64,000 nucleotides of DNA. It comes from Celeribacter sp. PS-C1 (GTDB lineage Bacteria > Pseudomonadota > Alphaproteobacteria > Rhodobacterales > Rhodobacteraceae). This document shows positions 27,019 through 34,501 of the stretch, in pieces. Under the pieces are notes generated by a model, which saw only the letters and a list, made by a program, of their open reading frames with translations, ran no database searches and was not told the DNA's origin. Made by a program: the position numbers and the translations under genes. Where the stretch lies: contig NZ_JAHXRW010000001.1 in the NCBI RefSeq assembly GCF_019429625.1, forward strand, positions 372,001 through 436,000, read 5' to 3'. Within the stretch, counting starts at the first letter, position 1; every line of letters starts with the position of its first letter.

Positions 27019-27264
27019 TTAGTCAGGCTGCGGGTTGCTGTCGCCGCCGCTGGTCCCGTCGGAGGAATCGGAGTTCAGTGCCAGAGCAATCGCTGCTGCG
27101 CCGAGAAGGAGCAGGAGCGCACTGCCACCCATAGAACCTGCGGAGGAGCTGGAAGCCTCTTGAACGACGACGGGGGCATCCATCATCGGCTCTTCATAGC
27201 CGCCAGCGAAAGATGCAGACGCGGTCGCAAGAGCGAGCGCAGAAGCAAGGACAACTTTTTTCAT
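27019..27264 (-). CDS. small exported protein, YjbE-like in position and architecture
   Basis: An 81-residue protein with a clear signal peptide (KKVVLASALALATASASFA, cut before GGYEEP), a short acidic Pro/Val segment, a Ser-rich stretch (EASSSSAGSMGGS), one hydrophobic helix (ALLLLLGAAAIALAL) and a Ser/Gly/Asp tail. This resembles the low-complexity secreted YjbE/GfcA proteins encoded with yjbFGH, and it lies beside yjbH-yjbF but points the other way. The match is architectural, not residue by residue. Small proteins of this kind in Rhodobacteraceae are sometimes mislabelled ferrochelatase; nothing here supports that enzyme. Confidence 0.7.
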   Translation of the reverse strand: MKKVVLASALALATASASFAGGYEEPMMDAPVVVQEASSSSAGSMGGSALLLLLGAAAIALALNSDSSDGTSGGDSNPQPD

Positions 27265-27657
27265 TTGTAAGTATCTCCATTACGACAGATGCAATCGACC
27301 TTTGCGGCCAAGTTCACAATGAGCCTCGCATATGTGGTCAGAGCAGAAAACCCTTTAAGTTGTATTCGGGCGATTGGGTGCGGGATTTCGTCGAAGCGTG
27401 GCGAATTGGCGTCACATGTTGTTGTGCACTGTCGAAGTCGATGTCAGTCTCGGTGCAAAGCGCCGAAAAGATAGAGAAACTTCTAATTGAATTGAAGTGA
27501 AGTGCCTGACTTCAGAGCAGATTTCACCTTGTGGATTTGAGGGCGGGCTGTGTCGTCGCTTGTCGAAACGCTGTCGCTCGCTTAGATCGAAAGTGTGACA
27601 CGTATCGAAAGATGCGGGGAAGAATTCTCATGAGGCACACGACACAAGGGGCGGGCC
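27265..27657. other. 393-base intergenic region, regulatory DNA
   Basis: Less GC-rich than the flanking genes and without a convincing reading frame. It must hold the divergent promoters of the YjbE-like gene (minus) and the KpsS-like gene (plus). I see no strong inverted repeat or terminator and cannot place a -35/-10 pair with confidence. Confidence 0.6.
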
Positions 27658-28800
27658 GTGACGATCACCTATCTCAAAGGATTCACGAAGAAAAAGGACA
27701 GCTTTATGTCCTCCGTGGCGGCCGTCGATGGCGGTGCGCGGACGCTTTGGACCATCCCTTTGTCTTTGCGCGATTTTCCCGAGACTCCCGACCGTGTCAT
27801 TCGGGCGCTCACCGTGGCCAAAAGACAGCCGAAAAGGGCCCTGGGACGGGCGCTCAAGCGGGTGTTGCTGCGGCTTCAATATAACGGCTCGCGCCGCTAT
27901 TTCATGCGCCACTCCGACACCATCGCGATGTGCTGGAACGGCGTCACCGGATCGCGGCGTTTGTTCATGGAGGGCGCGCGCGATGCTGGCGTGCCGACAC
28001 TTTACGCCGAACTTGCCCCCTTTCCCGGGCGGATGCAGTTGGATCATGCGGGCGTCAACGCACTTGGCTCTGTCCCGCGCGATCCGGGGTTCTATGCCGC
28101 TTGGGCTGCAGGGCGTGAAGACCGTCAGGGCGAGGTTTGGCGGGCTTTGGGCGACACCCTCACGGCTAGGGTCTCGCGCCGGTCGGATGTGGGGCAAAAG
28201 TCAGGTGCGGATTTGGCGCAGGAGGATTTCATCTTTGTGCCGCTGCAAGTGCCCAATGACAGTCAGATCACATTGTTTTCCGGTTGGGTGCGTTCGGTCG
28301 AGAATATGATCGACATGCTGGCGCTGGCCGCGCCATCCCTGCCCGAAGGCTGGCACATTCGCATCAAGGAACACCCCTCGGCCAAGATTTCTCTCGCAGA
28401 TGCGCTGCATCGGGCGATTGAGATTTCCGGTCATCGTATTCGCATTGACAATGACACCGACACCTTCGATCAGGTCCGTGCCAGCCGCGCCGTTCTGACC
28501 ATCAATTCCTCGGTCGGGCTACAGGCGTTTTTCTACGACAAACCTGTGATCACCCTCGGAGAGGCCTTTTTCGCTATTCCGGGTCTCGTGCGGGCAGTCG
28601 ATGGCATCGAAGTGCTGCAAGAGGCCCTGTCTGGCGCAGAATCGCTCGGTTTTGATCCTGCTCTGCGCGCCGCTTTCATGAATTATCTTGATGAGGTGCA
28701 TTTCCCGAAAGTGTCGAACGGGGAGGATGGCGGCGTCACGGTCGACGAAACTGCCGCAAAGGCATGCATTCAGGCCGCTCGCAAGGCGCGCTCGCATTAA
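27658..28800 (+). CDS. capsular polysaccharide KpsS/LipB-like protein
   Basis: A 380-residue protein resembling the capsule biosynthesis family KpsS/LipB (PF05159), which includes Kdo transferases that build the lipid-linked capsule primer. Features are MCWNGVTGSRRLFMEGARDAG (the family N-half), FIFVPLQVPNDSQI, HIRIKEHPSAK and LTINSSVGLQAFFYDKPVIT, the last being the typical sugar-nucleotide side. The GTG at 27658 follows a GGGGCGGGC stretch. An ATG at 27630 is out of frame. Placed beside the yjb genes and the SDR/PglC/CapD set, it extends the surface-polysaccharide region. Exact activity is not assigned. Confidence 0.8.
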   Translation: MTITYLKGFTKKKDSFMSSVAAVDGGARTLWTIPLSLRDFPETPDRVIRALTVAKRQPKRALGRALKRVLLRLQYNGSRRYFMRHSDTIAMCWNGVTGSRRLFMEGARDAGVPTLYAELAPFPGRMQLDHAGVNALGSVPRDPGFYAAWAAGREDRQGEVWRALGDTLTARVSRRSDVGQKSGADLAQEDFIFVPLQVPNDSQITLFSGWVRSVENMIDMLALAAPSLPEGWHIRIKEHPSAKISLADALHRAIEISGHRIRIDNDTDTFDQVRASRAVLTINSSVGLQAFFYDKPVITLGEAFFAIPGLVRAVDGIEVLQEALSGAESLGFDPALRAAFMNYLDEVHFPKVSNGEDGGVTVDETAAKACIQAARKARSH

Positions 28801-28871
28801 ACGCTTTTCTCCAAAGCCCCTTTCTAGTAAGGGTCCGCGCCAGTCACCCTAAGACTGATGAGGAGACCCAA

Positions 28872-29894
28872 ATGGGCTATAAAGTCGTCGTCGTGGGCGC
28901 CACGGGCAATGTGGGCCGCGAAATGCTGAACATCCTCGCTGAACGCGAGTTTCCTGTTGATGAGATCGCCGCACTCGCGTCGCGCAAGTCTCTCGGCACC
29001 GAAGTGAGCTTTGGCGACAAGACCCTGACCACCAAGGATCTCGACACCTTCGATTTCTCCGGTTGGGACATCGCTCTGTTTGCGGTCGGCTCCGACGCCA
29101 CCAAAGTCTACGCCCCGAAAGCGGCGGCTGCGGGCTGTGTCGTGATCGACAACTCGTCCCTCTACCGCTACGATCCGGAAATCCCGTTGATCGTTCCGGA
29201 AGTGAACCCGGACGCGATCGAGATGTATTCCAACAAGAACATCATCGCGAACCCGAACTGCTCCACCGCGCAGATGGTTGTGGCTCTGAAGCCGCTGCAT
29301 GACCGTGCCAAGATCAAACGCGTTGTCGTGTCCACCTACCAATCCGTGTCGGGCGCTGGCAAAGAGGGCATCGACGAGCTTTGGGACCAGACCAAGGGCA
29401 TGTATGTCCCGGGTCAGGAAGTGGCCGCATCGAAATTCACCAAACAGATCGCCTTCAACGTGATCCCGCATATCGACGTCTTCATGGACTCTGGCGACAC
29501 GAAAGAAGAGTGGAAGATGATCGCAGAGACGAAGAAAATCGTCGACTCGTCGATCAAGGTCACCGCGACCTGCGTCCGTGTGCCGGTCTTCGTTGGTCAC
29601 TCTGAGTCGATCAACATTGAGTTTGAAGAGTTCCTCGACGAGGACGAAGCTCGCGAAATCCTGCGCACCGCGCCGGGCATTCTGGTGGTCGATAAGCGTG
29701 AAAACGGCGGTTATGTGACCCCGGTGGAATGCGTGGGCGATTTCGCGACGTTCATTTCCCGCATCCGTCAGGACGTCACCATTGAGAACGGTCTGAACCT
29801 CTGGTGCGTCTCCGACAACCTGCGCAAAGGCGCGGCGCTGAACGCGGTGCAGATCGCTGAGCTTCTGGGGCGTCGTGTGCTCAAAAAGGGCTGA
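28872..29894 (+). CDS. asd: aspartate-semialdehyde dehydrogenase
   Basis: Reduces aspartyl phosphate to aspartate semialdehyde with NADPH, the branch point to lysine/diaminopimelate, threonine and methionine. The N-terminal Rossmann motif is VVVGATGNVGREML, the catalytic Cys sits in ANPNCSTAQMV, and the substrate Arg/His region is CVRVPVFVGHSESINIEFEE. Length (340 residues) is standard. The start at 28872 has an AGGAGA ribosome site. Monocistronic: the upstream capsule gene ends 71 bases away and a strong terminator follows. Confidence 0.96.
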   Translation: MGYKVVVVGATGNVGREMLNILAEREFPVDEIAALASRKSLGTEVSFGDKTLTTKDLDTFDFSGWDIALFAVGSDATKVYAPKAAAAGCVVIDNSSLYRYDPEIPLIVPEVNPDAIEMYSNKNIIANPNCSTAQMVVALKPLHDRAKIKRVVVSTYQSVSGAGKEGIDELWDQTKGMYVPGQEVAASKFTKQIAFNVIPHIDVFMDSGDTKEEWKMIAETKKIVDSSIKVTATCVRVPVFVGHSESINIEFEEFLDEDEAREILRTAPGILVVDKRENGGYVTPVECVGDFATFISRIRQDVTIENGLNLWCVSDNLRKGAALNAVQIAELLGRRVLKKG

Positions 29895-29926
29895 GACGCT
29901 CTAGCAGGGTTACTAAACTCTTAACG

Positions 29927-29953
29927 AAAGGGCGCTCGTGGGCGCCCTTTTTT
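29927..29953 (+). terminator. rho-independent terminator of asd
   Basis: Stem AAAGGGCGC / GCGCCCTTT with a 6-base loop, the T-run continuing to 29953. It lies about 33 bases after the asd stop. Confidence 0.88.
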
Positions 29954-30223
29954 GCTGGCTCGATTCGGTCAGATCGGGCTGATTGAGGACGAAAGCGCCT
30001 CTTTGCCGTAACAGTGTTCGTAAAAGGTAGATCGCAGCCGCTTTGGGCCTCTCAGAAAAACTTCGATTTTTAAGTGTTCAAGGTTCTGAAATTTAAATGA
30101 ATTTCGAAACCATTCCGGGTGGGTGCGCCATTTATCTTAAACTTTAATCATCCACGCGGCGCAACGGCGGCGTTGCTATGCTTATTTTCGGTCAGCAGAG
30201 CCATGCAGCGAAGGGGTAGGGTG
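29954..30223. other. AT-richer intergenic region
   Basis: About 270 bases between the asd terminator and a small possible gene; with the terminator the gap exceeds 300 bases. It is clearly AT-richer than its surroundings (for example around 30068-30100) and contains a short GAAATT/AATTTC dyad. No convincing gene or promoter was placed. Confidence 0.5.
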
Positions 30224-30436
30224 ATGTTTCGAGTGAAAATCGATCTTGGCGCGACGCGTCATTACGACAAGAAAACAACGGATGCGGGGGCATCGCGATG
30301 TGCAGCGGACCGTCTGGGTGACTGGGCGGAGGAACTGTCCAAGCCCGCGCCCCGGCTCACCAAGGAAGACCTGTGTGAGACCTTTCATGAAAAGCTTCAG
30401 GACGGGTTCCTCCGCGAGACCAATACCGACGCCTGA
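30224..30436 (+). CDS. small hypothetical protein
   Basis: A possible 70-residue soluble protein with the mixed charged composition of a real gene (DRLGDWAEELSKPAPRL, EDLCETFHEKLQDGF). The ATG at 30224 follows an AAGGGGTAGGG stretch that could serve as ribosome site. An in-frame start 105 bases upstream is less likely because that part is AT-rich and low in coding character. I do not recognise a family. It lies 124 bases before muiA on the same strand. Confidence 0.4.
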   Translation: MFRVKIDLGATRHYDKKTTDAGASRCAADRLGDWAEELSKPAPRLTKEDLCETFHEKLQDGFLRETNTDA

Positions 30437-30533
30437 CTCATGAACCGGGGGATCGGCGAGGTTCCGCCGCGCGGGTGATCAGGGGCTGCCGGAAGCCGAA
30501 TTCCCCTTGCGCGGGACGGCCCCGCATCGGACC

Positions 30534-30558
30534 TTTCCTCCGATCTTTAAGGAGGAAA
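30534..30558 (+). promoter_or_regulatory. Shine-Dalgarno-sequestering hairpin ahead of muiA
   Basis: TTTCCTCC (30534-30541) is a perfect 8-base complement of GGAGGAAA (30551-30558), separated by 9 bases. The second arm is the muiA ribosome-binding site, two bases before the ATG at 30561. If the hairpin forms in the mRNA, ribosome access is blocked, as in RNA thermometers and other translational switches. Confidence 0.6.
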
Positions 30559-30560
30559 TC

Positions 30561-32216
30561 ATGTTCCCGAAATTTAGCACGCGTTCCATTCTGACCGTCA
30601 CCTGTCTCGCGGGGAGCGCCTTGGCTGCGCTGCCGGCCTATGCAGAGCGCTTCGAGGCGCGCAGCCTTGTGACCGAGGCCACTCTCTATCCGTCAGGCGC
30701 GATGATCACACGCGATGCGACCGTGTCCCTGCCCGGAGGCGCGCATGAGATCGTCTTTGCCGACATTCCGACCCGCTATTCCTACGAAGAGATCGCACGG
30801 AACATGCAGATCCGTGTCGAGGGGGGCGAACTTGGCCCAGTGGCTTATGGAATCGAAGAAATCTCTGAGGCGCTGCTCATTCGTTCGGAGGAGGAGAAAG
30901 CTGCTTGGGCCCGTGTCGAGGCGCTTGAGGATGAGATTGACGATCGACGGGCCGAAATCGCGCAAATCGGGTTCGAGGCCGAGGCTGCGGACGACACGCT
31001 TGCCTACCTCGCGCGACTGAAAGATGGGAAGGACGCCGAGCAAAGTGCTGCGACCGCGCGGATGATCCGTGAAGAATCGCTGGCGGCAAGAATTGCGCAA
31101 CAGGATGCGGAACGTCGGGCTGAGGCCGCCGAAGAGGCGTTGGAAGACCTGGAGACAGAACTGGCGGAGGCAATGAAGGCGCTTGAGCTGTTGGTACCGT
31201 CTGACGACAGCCGCATTTCCATCACCCTGCCTGTGACGATGGAGCAGTCCGGGGAGGTGCAGGTCCGTTTCACCTATATGGCTGATCAGGCCCATTGGCA
31301 GCCTCGGTACACTGCGCGCCTGAACACGGAGGACAGCACCCTGTCGCTCACGCGCTCGGTCGTCGCCATGCAAGACACCGGCGAGCCTTGGACCGATGTC
31401 GCGCTGACCCTCGCTACGGACGACCCGACACGGCGCAGTGTCCCGCACGAGGTTTATCCGCTGATCCGCCGCGTCTATGAGCCGCGTCCGATTGAGCCGC
31501 TGATGCGCAGTATGGCCAGTGACGAAATGGAGTCGGATGGCTACGCGGCCCCCGTTGTGGAATCGCCGGTGATGGTGAAAACCATGCAGGCGAACCTCTC
31601 CGGTTTGAGCCAGACCTACAGCTACCCGACGCCGGCAACGCTCTATTCGGGCGACGATGCGGTGGAGTTTGCTCTGGCCACCGTCGATCTGTCGCCGGAG
31701 GTGTTCGTGCGCGCCGTGCCGCTGCATGAGAAGACGGGCTATCTCATGGCGTCCTTCACGAATGAGACCGGAGAGATGCTGGTGCCAGGTCAGGTGCAGC
31801 TGATCCGCGACGGGGTGAGCCTCGGCGAAGCGGCGCTCGACACGTTGGTCGATGGGGAGGAGGCTGAGCTGGCCTTTGGGCCTATGGATGGCATCTCGGT
31901 GGAGCGCGTGCTGTTGACCCGCAACGAGGGCGACCGTGGCATGATCTCCAAATCCAACGAGACGGAAACGGAATGGCGGATTGAGGTCGCGAACCTGACC
32001 GCGCGCAGCTGGCCGATCGAGGTTCTGGATCGGGTCTCCGTGTCTGAACAGGACGAGTTGAAAGTGGAATGGTCCGCCTCGCCTTCGCCGGACGTCGAGG
32101 GCGTGGAGGACAAACGTGGCGTGTTGGCCTGGCATTTCGACCTTGATGCGGGCGAAAGTCAGGAGATCAGCCTGAGCGAAAACCTCCGTTGGCCGGAGGG
32201 CAAGATGCTGCAGTAA
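30561..32216 (+). CDS. mucoidy-inhibitor MuiA family protein (DUF4139/DUF4140)
   Basis: A 551-residue exported protein. The signal peptide ends in LPAYAERFEA. The mature N-terminus is the DUF4140 domain (TLYPSGAMITRDATVSLPGG). A long acidic coiled-coil region follows (about residues 95-215, for example ARVEALEDEIDDRRAEIAQI). The C-terminal beta-rich DUF4139 domain comes last (VRFTYMADQAHWQPRYTARL; LTLATDDPTRRS). MuiA homologues were named for suppressing mucoidy; biochemistry is unknown. A textbook AAGGAGG ribosome site lies at 30549-30555 but is buried in an 8-bp hairpin. Proximity to surface-polysaccharide genes is only suggestive. Confidence 0.88.
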   Translation: MFPKFSTRSILTVTCLAGSALAALPAYAERFEARSLVTEATLYPSGAMITRDATVSLPGGAHEIVFADIPTRYSYEEIARNMQIRVEGGELGPVAYGIEEISEALLIRSEEEKAAWARVEALEDEIDDRRAEIAQIGFEAEAADDTLAYLARLKDGKDAEQSAATARMIREESLAARIAQQDAERRAEAAEEALEDLETELAEAMKALELLVPSDDSRISITLPVTMEQSGEVQVRFTYMADQAHWQPRYTARLNTEDSTLSLTRSVVAMQDTGEPWTDVALTLATDDPTRRSVPHEVYPLIRRVYEPRPIEPLMRSMASDEMESDGYAAPVVESPVMVKTMQANLSGLSQTYSYPTPATLYSGDDAVEFALATVDLSPEVFVRAVPLHEKTGYLMASFTNETGEMLVPGQVQLIRDGVSLGEAALDTLVDGEEAELAFGPMDGISVERVLLTRNEGDRGMISKSNETETEWRIEVANLTARSWPIEVLDRVSVSEQDELKVEWSASPSPDVEGVEDKRGVLAWHFDLDAGESQEISLSENLRWPEGKMLQ

Positions 32217-32603
32217 GCGCGGTCCTGCGCCGAGCGTAGCCTACAATTTTTGCGGGTGCCCCACTGCCTTAAACGCGGTGTTCGGGCGCCCGCGATTCGG
32301 GAAATTTAAGGCTTTGTTAAGCCTGTCATAAAGCTGCCGCAGGAGGGTCCGATCGCGGTCATGGGTCTCAAGACAAATTAACCACATTTTAAGAGATATT
32401 AAGAATTTTAACTTTTGGATACCGCCTCGTTTGGGGGGCGGTATCCCTTTGACTTTTAATAGTTATTTTCTGTGCATCTGCGAGAAAAATCGCAAATATC
32501 TCAAATTGTTTCCATGCTCCATTTCCGCCGAACGACCGCGCGTGTTCCCATGATCTCAAGGGTTCCGAAGGATCGGAACGACTGGCGACGAAAGGATGGA
32601 AAC
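32217..32603. other. structured intergenic region of 387 bases
   Basis: No convincing gene. It contains four stem-loops on the plus strand: GCGGGTGCCC (32252-32261) with GGGCGCCCGC (32284-32293, one G-U pair); GGCTT/AAGCC near 32310-32323; GGATACCGCC (32417-32426) with GGCGGTATCC (32437-32446) followed by CTTTGACTTTT; and GTTCCGA/TCGGAAC (32562-32579). It could hold the muiA terminator, a small RNA, and the leader of the next small gene. Confidence 0.55.
32417..32457 (+). terminator. strong 10-bp hairpin, probable terminator
   Basis: Perfect 10-bp stem GGATACCGCC / GGCGGTATCC with a 10-base loop and a broken T-run (CTTTGACTTTT). It lies 200 bases after muiA, so it may end a separate short transcript rather than the muiA message. 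Confidence 0.55.
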
Positions 32604-32828
32604 ATGATCAAGCTGATGAGAACTGCAGGTCAACCTGTCGAGGCCAAAGGTGGGCTCCTTTTCAACTGGGACGTGCCCGCCGCCGATGCCGCAGGCCGCC
32701 CGGCCAACCATAATCTCACCCGCGAAGCGCGACGTTCGAACGTCATTCTTCTCGGAGGTCATCACTCTGCACCGGATTACCGCCCAGATCTCGGCGCGCG
32801 CGCGTCTCACGACGCCAAAGCCGCCTGA
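32604..32828 (+). CDS. small hypothetical protein
   Basis: A possible 74-residue soluble protein opening IKLMRTAGQPVEAKGGLLFN, then WDVPAADAAGRPANHNLTRE and a His-rich LLGGHHSAPDY. No signal peptide or membrane helix. The ATG has an AAAGGATGG ribosome site 4-12 bases upstream. I do not recognise a family. It lies 34 bases before another small unknown gene with the same orientation, and both may be one transcript. Codon use is similar to the neighbours. Confidence 0.5.
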   Translation: MIKLMRTAGQPVEAKGGLLFNWDVPAADAAGRPANHNLTREARRSNVILLGGHHSAPDYRPDLGARASHDAKAA

Positions 32829-32862
32829 CCCGGATCATTACATTTACAGAAAGGACGAACCC

Positions 32863-33168
32863 ATGACCGACTATTTCGAAAAAGCCCGCCAAGGCCGCAT
32901 CATCGCGCTGAACCTGCATCAAAGCGGTGCCGTGATGTTCTTTCCCGAAGATATGGAAGACGCCGCCATGACCGCACGGCCTAGCAGCCATCACATCATC
33001 ACGCAGGTGAGCAAGCCGATGTTTGTCCGCTCGGCGTCTATCACATCCGGCGCGATGATCGACGCGCCGCGCTTGGAAAATGTGGCCAATACGCCGCTCG
33101 TTCTGACGGAAGAGCATGCGGTGTCGGCAGAGGACGCCGTTGAAAACGTCCTGCACCTGGTTGCTTAA
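32863..33168 (+). CDS. hypothetical protein of 101 residues
   Basis: A soluble protein starting TDYFEKARQGRIIALNLHQS and continuing GAVMFFPEDMEDA, VSKPMFVRSASITSG and TPLVLTEEHAVSAEDAVENV. An AAAGGACG ribosome site lies upstream of the ATG at 32863. No recognised domain, signal peptide or membrane segment. It follows the preceding small gene by 34 bases. Downstream, 30 bases separate it from the stop codon of the convergent carbonic anhydrase gene. Codon use looks native and the reading frame is likely real, but its function is unknown. Confidence 0.6.
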   Translation: MTDYFEKARQGRIIALNLHQSGAVMFFPEDMEDAAMTARPSSHHIITQVSKPMFVRSASITSGAMIDAPRLENVANTPLVLTEEHAVSAEDAVENVLHLVA

Positions 33169-33198
33169 AGGTCGTTTTGATGCTCTCAGGCCGATAGG

Positions 33199-33846
33199 TT
33201 AAACGGGCAGGAACGACTTCGTTTCGGGATCGTATTGATGCAAATCACCCTCGCCAATATCCGTCCAGAGCCCGTGAAGGGTGAGATCGCCCTTCTCGAC
33301 GGCCTCGCGGACAAAGGGGAAGCTCATCAGGTTCTCGAGCGACACAAGGATGGATTCTTTCTCGAGGGCGCGTTTGCGTTGATCTTCCGGAATTTGCAGG
33401 ACGCGTTCGTAGCCAGGGCGGAGGATGTCCATCCAGCGACCGACAAAGGAGGATTTTTCCTCCAACTCCGGCGCATTGCCTGAACACATGTCGTAACAGC
33501 CCTGCACACCGCCGCAGTTAGAGTGCCCGAGCACGACGATATGAGCGACCTTCAGTGCGGTGACGGCATATTCCACCGCCGCGGAGGTCCCGTGGTGGTC
33601 GCCGTCGTCCGTGAAGGGCGGCACGAGGTTGGCGATATTGCGGTGAATGAAGAATTCGCCCTGATCCGCGCCGAAAATGGATGTCACATGAACACGCGAG
33701 TCGCAGCAGGAAATGATGAACGCCCGGGGACGTTGTCCTTCGTCTGCCAGACGGCGATACCAGGACTTGTTTTCCGAAAATGTGGTGGCTTTCCAGCCTT
33801 GATAGCGTTGCACCATATAGTTCGGGAGAGGTTTTGCGTATTTCAT
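33199..33846 (-). CDS. beta-class carbonic anhydrase
   Basis: Interconverts CO2 and bicarbonate. Zinc ligands Cys48, His108 and Cys111 are visible in ISCCDSRV and VLGHSNCGGV, and the Asp-Arg dyad is in CDSR. The N-terminus KYAKPLPNYMVQRYQGWKAT is typical of the alphaproteobacterial form, length about 215. The ATG at 33846 matches the family start; an in-frame GTG at 33861 would add five residues. Transcribed alone on the minus strand, convergent with the small unknown genes. Confidence 0.95.
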   Translation of the reverse strand: MKYAKPLPNYMVQRYQGWKATTFSENKSWYRRLADEGQRPRAFIISCCDSRVHVTSIFGADQGEFFIHRNIANLVPPFTDDGDHHGTSAAVEYAVTALKVAHIVVLGHSNCGGVQGCYDMCSGNAPELEEKSSFVGRWMDILRPGYERVLQIPEDQRKRALEKESILVSLENLMSFPFVREAVEKGDLTLHGLWTDIGEGDLHQYDPETKSFLPV

Positions 33847-34012
33847 CGCTGCGTAACTCACTTTGTGGAGGTCAGGGACAATCTCGGCGAATGTAATGAG
33901 AGTTTTCGAGGAATTCGAGTGAAAAACCTGTTTCGATTAAACCTTTTCTTGAGGCTGATCGGGCAAGGTCAACACACAGCGCGTGGGGCGCAGGAAAAAT
34001 TGGGGTATTGAT

Positions 34013-34390
34013 ATGGTGGTGGCAAGGTTGCGACCTGATGGGTCGGTGAATGTTGATCGAGACCGTTTGGATCAGCTTTATGATCAGCTAGGGACGTCCG
34101 GCGCGGACGGGGTTGTGTCCCGTGCGATGGAGGAGTTGGCGGTTCGGCTATCGAAGGTCGAAAGCAGCTATAAAAGAGGTGAGTTCGAGGAGATGCAGCG
34201 CGCTGCACGTTCGATGATCGCCATTTCGGAGCAGATCGGCATGGTCACCTTTGCACAGGTGGCCGAAGACGTGAAAACACTGGCGCTGACGGAAGACAGC
34301 ACGGCGCTTGCAGCTTGTGTCGCGCGTCTCATGCGGATCGGGGAAAATTCCCTTTTGGCGGTTTGGGACCTTCAGGGCGCCTCGCTTTAA
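34013..34390 (+). CDS. Hpt-like protein lacking the phospho-acceptor histidine
   Basis: A 125-residue, mostly helical protein (GGVSRAMEELAVRL-type helices; SSYKRGEFEEMQRAARSMIA; VTFAQVAEDVKTLALTEDS). The pattern resembles histidine phosphotransfer domains, where the helix carries AHxLKGxxxxxG. Here the equivalent is AARSMIAISEQIGM, so the His is Arg. If the assignment is right it cannot take a phosphate and might act as a decoy or adaptor, like other pseudo-Hpt proteins. It lies 112 bases before the leucyl aminopeptidase gene on the same strand. Confidence 0.6.
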   Translation: MVVARLRPDGSVNVDRDRLDQLYDQLGTSGADGVVSRAMEELAVRLSKVESSYKRGEFEEMQRAARSMIAISEQIGMVTFAQVAEDVKTLALTEDSTALAACVARLMRIGENSLLAVWDLQGASL

Positions 34391-34501
34391 GGGGGATCAA
34401 AAAGAATTGGTTCATGTGGTGCCAAAAGGTGCTTGGAACCAGCTTGCAGGTGGCATCGGATGGGCTACTCTTGGGGCGATCCTCAAGAAAGGCCCTATTC
34501 G

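Noticed and set aside
27630-27657. ATG at 27630 as start of the KpsS-like gene
   Set aside because: It is out of frame with the gene; the GTG at 27658 is the supported start.
30224-30436. Longer version of the small gene starting at 30119
   Set aside because: The added N-terminus lies in AT-rich noncoding-looking DNA with no ribosome site.
30693-32135. 480-codon open frame opposite muiA
   Set aside because: No start signal or motifs, shadow of the DUF4139/4140 gene.
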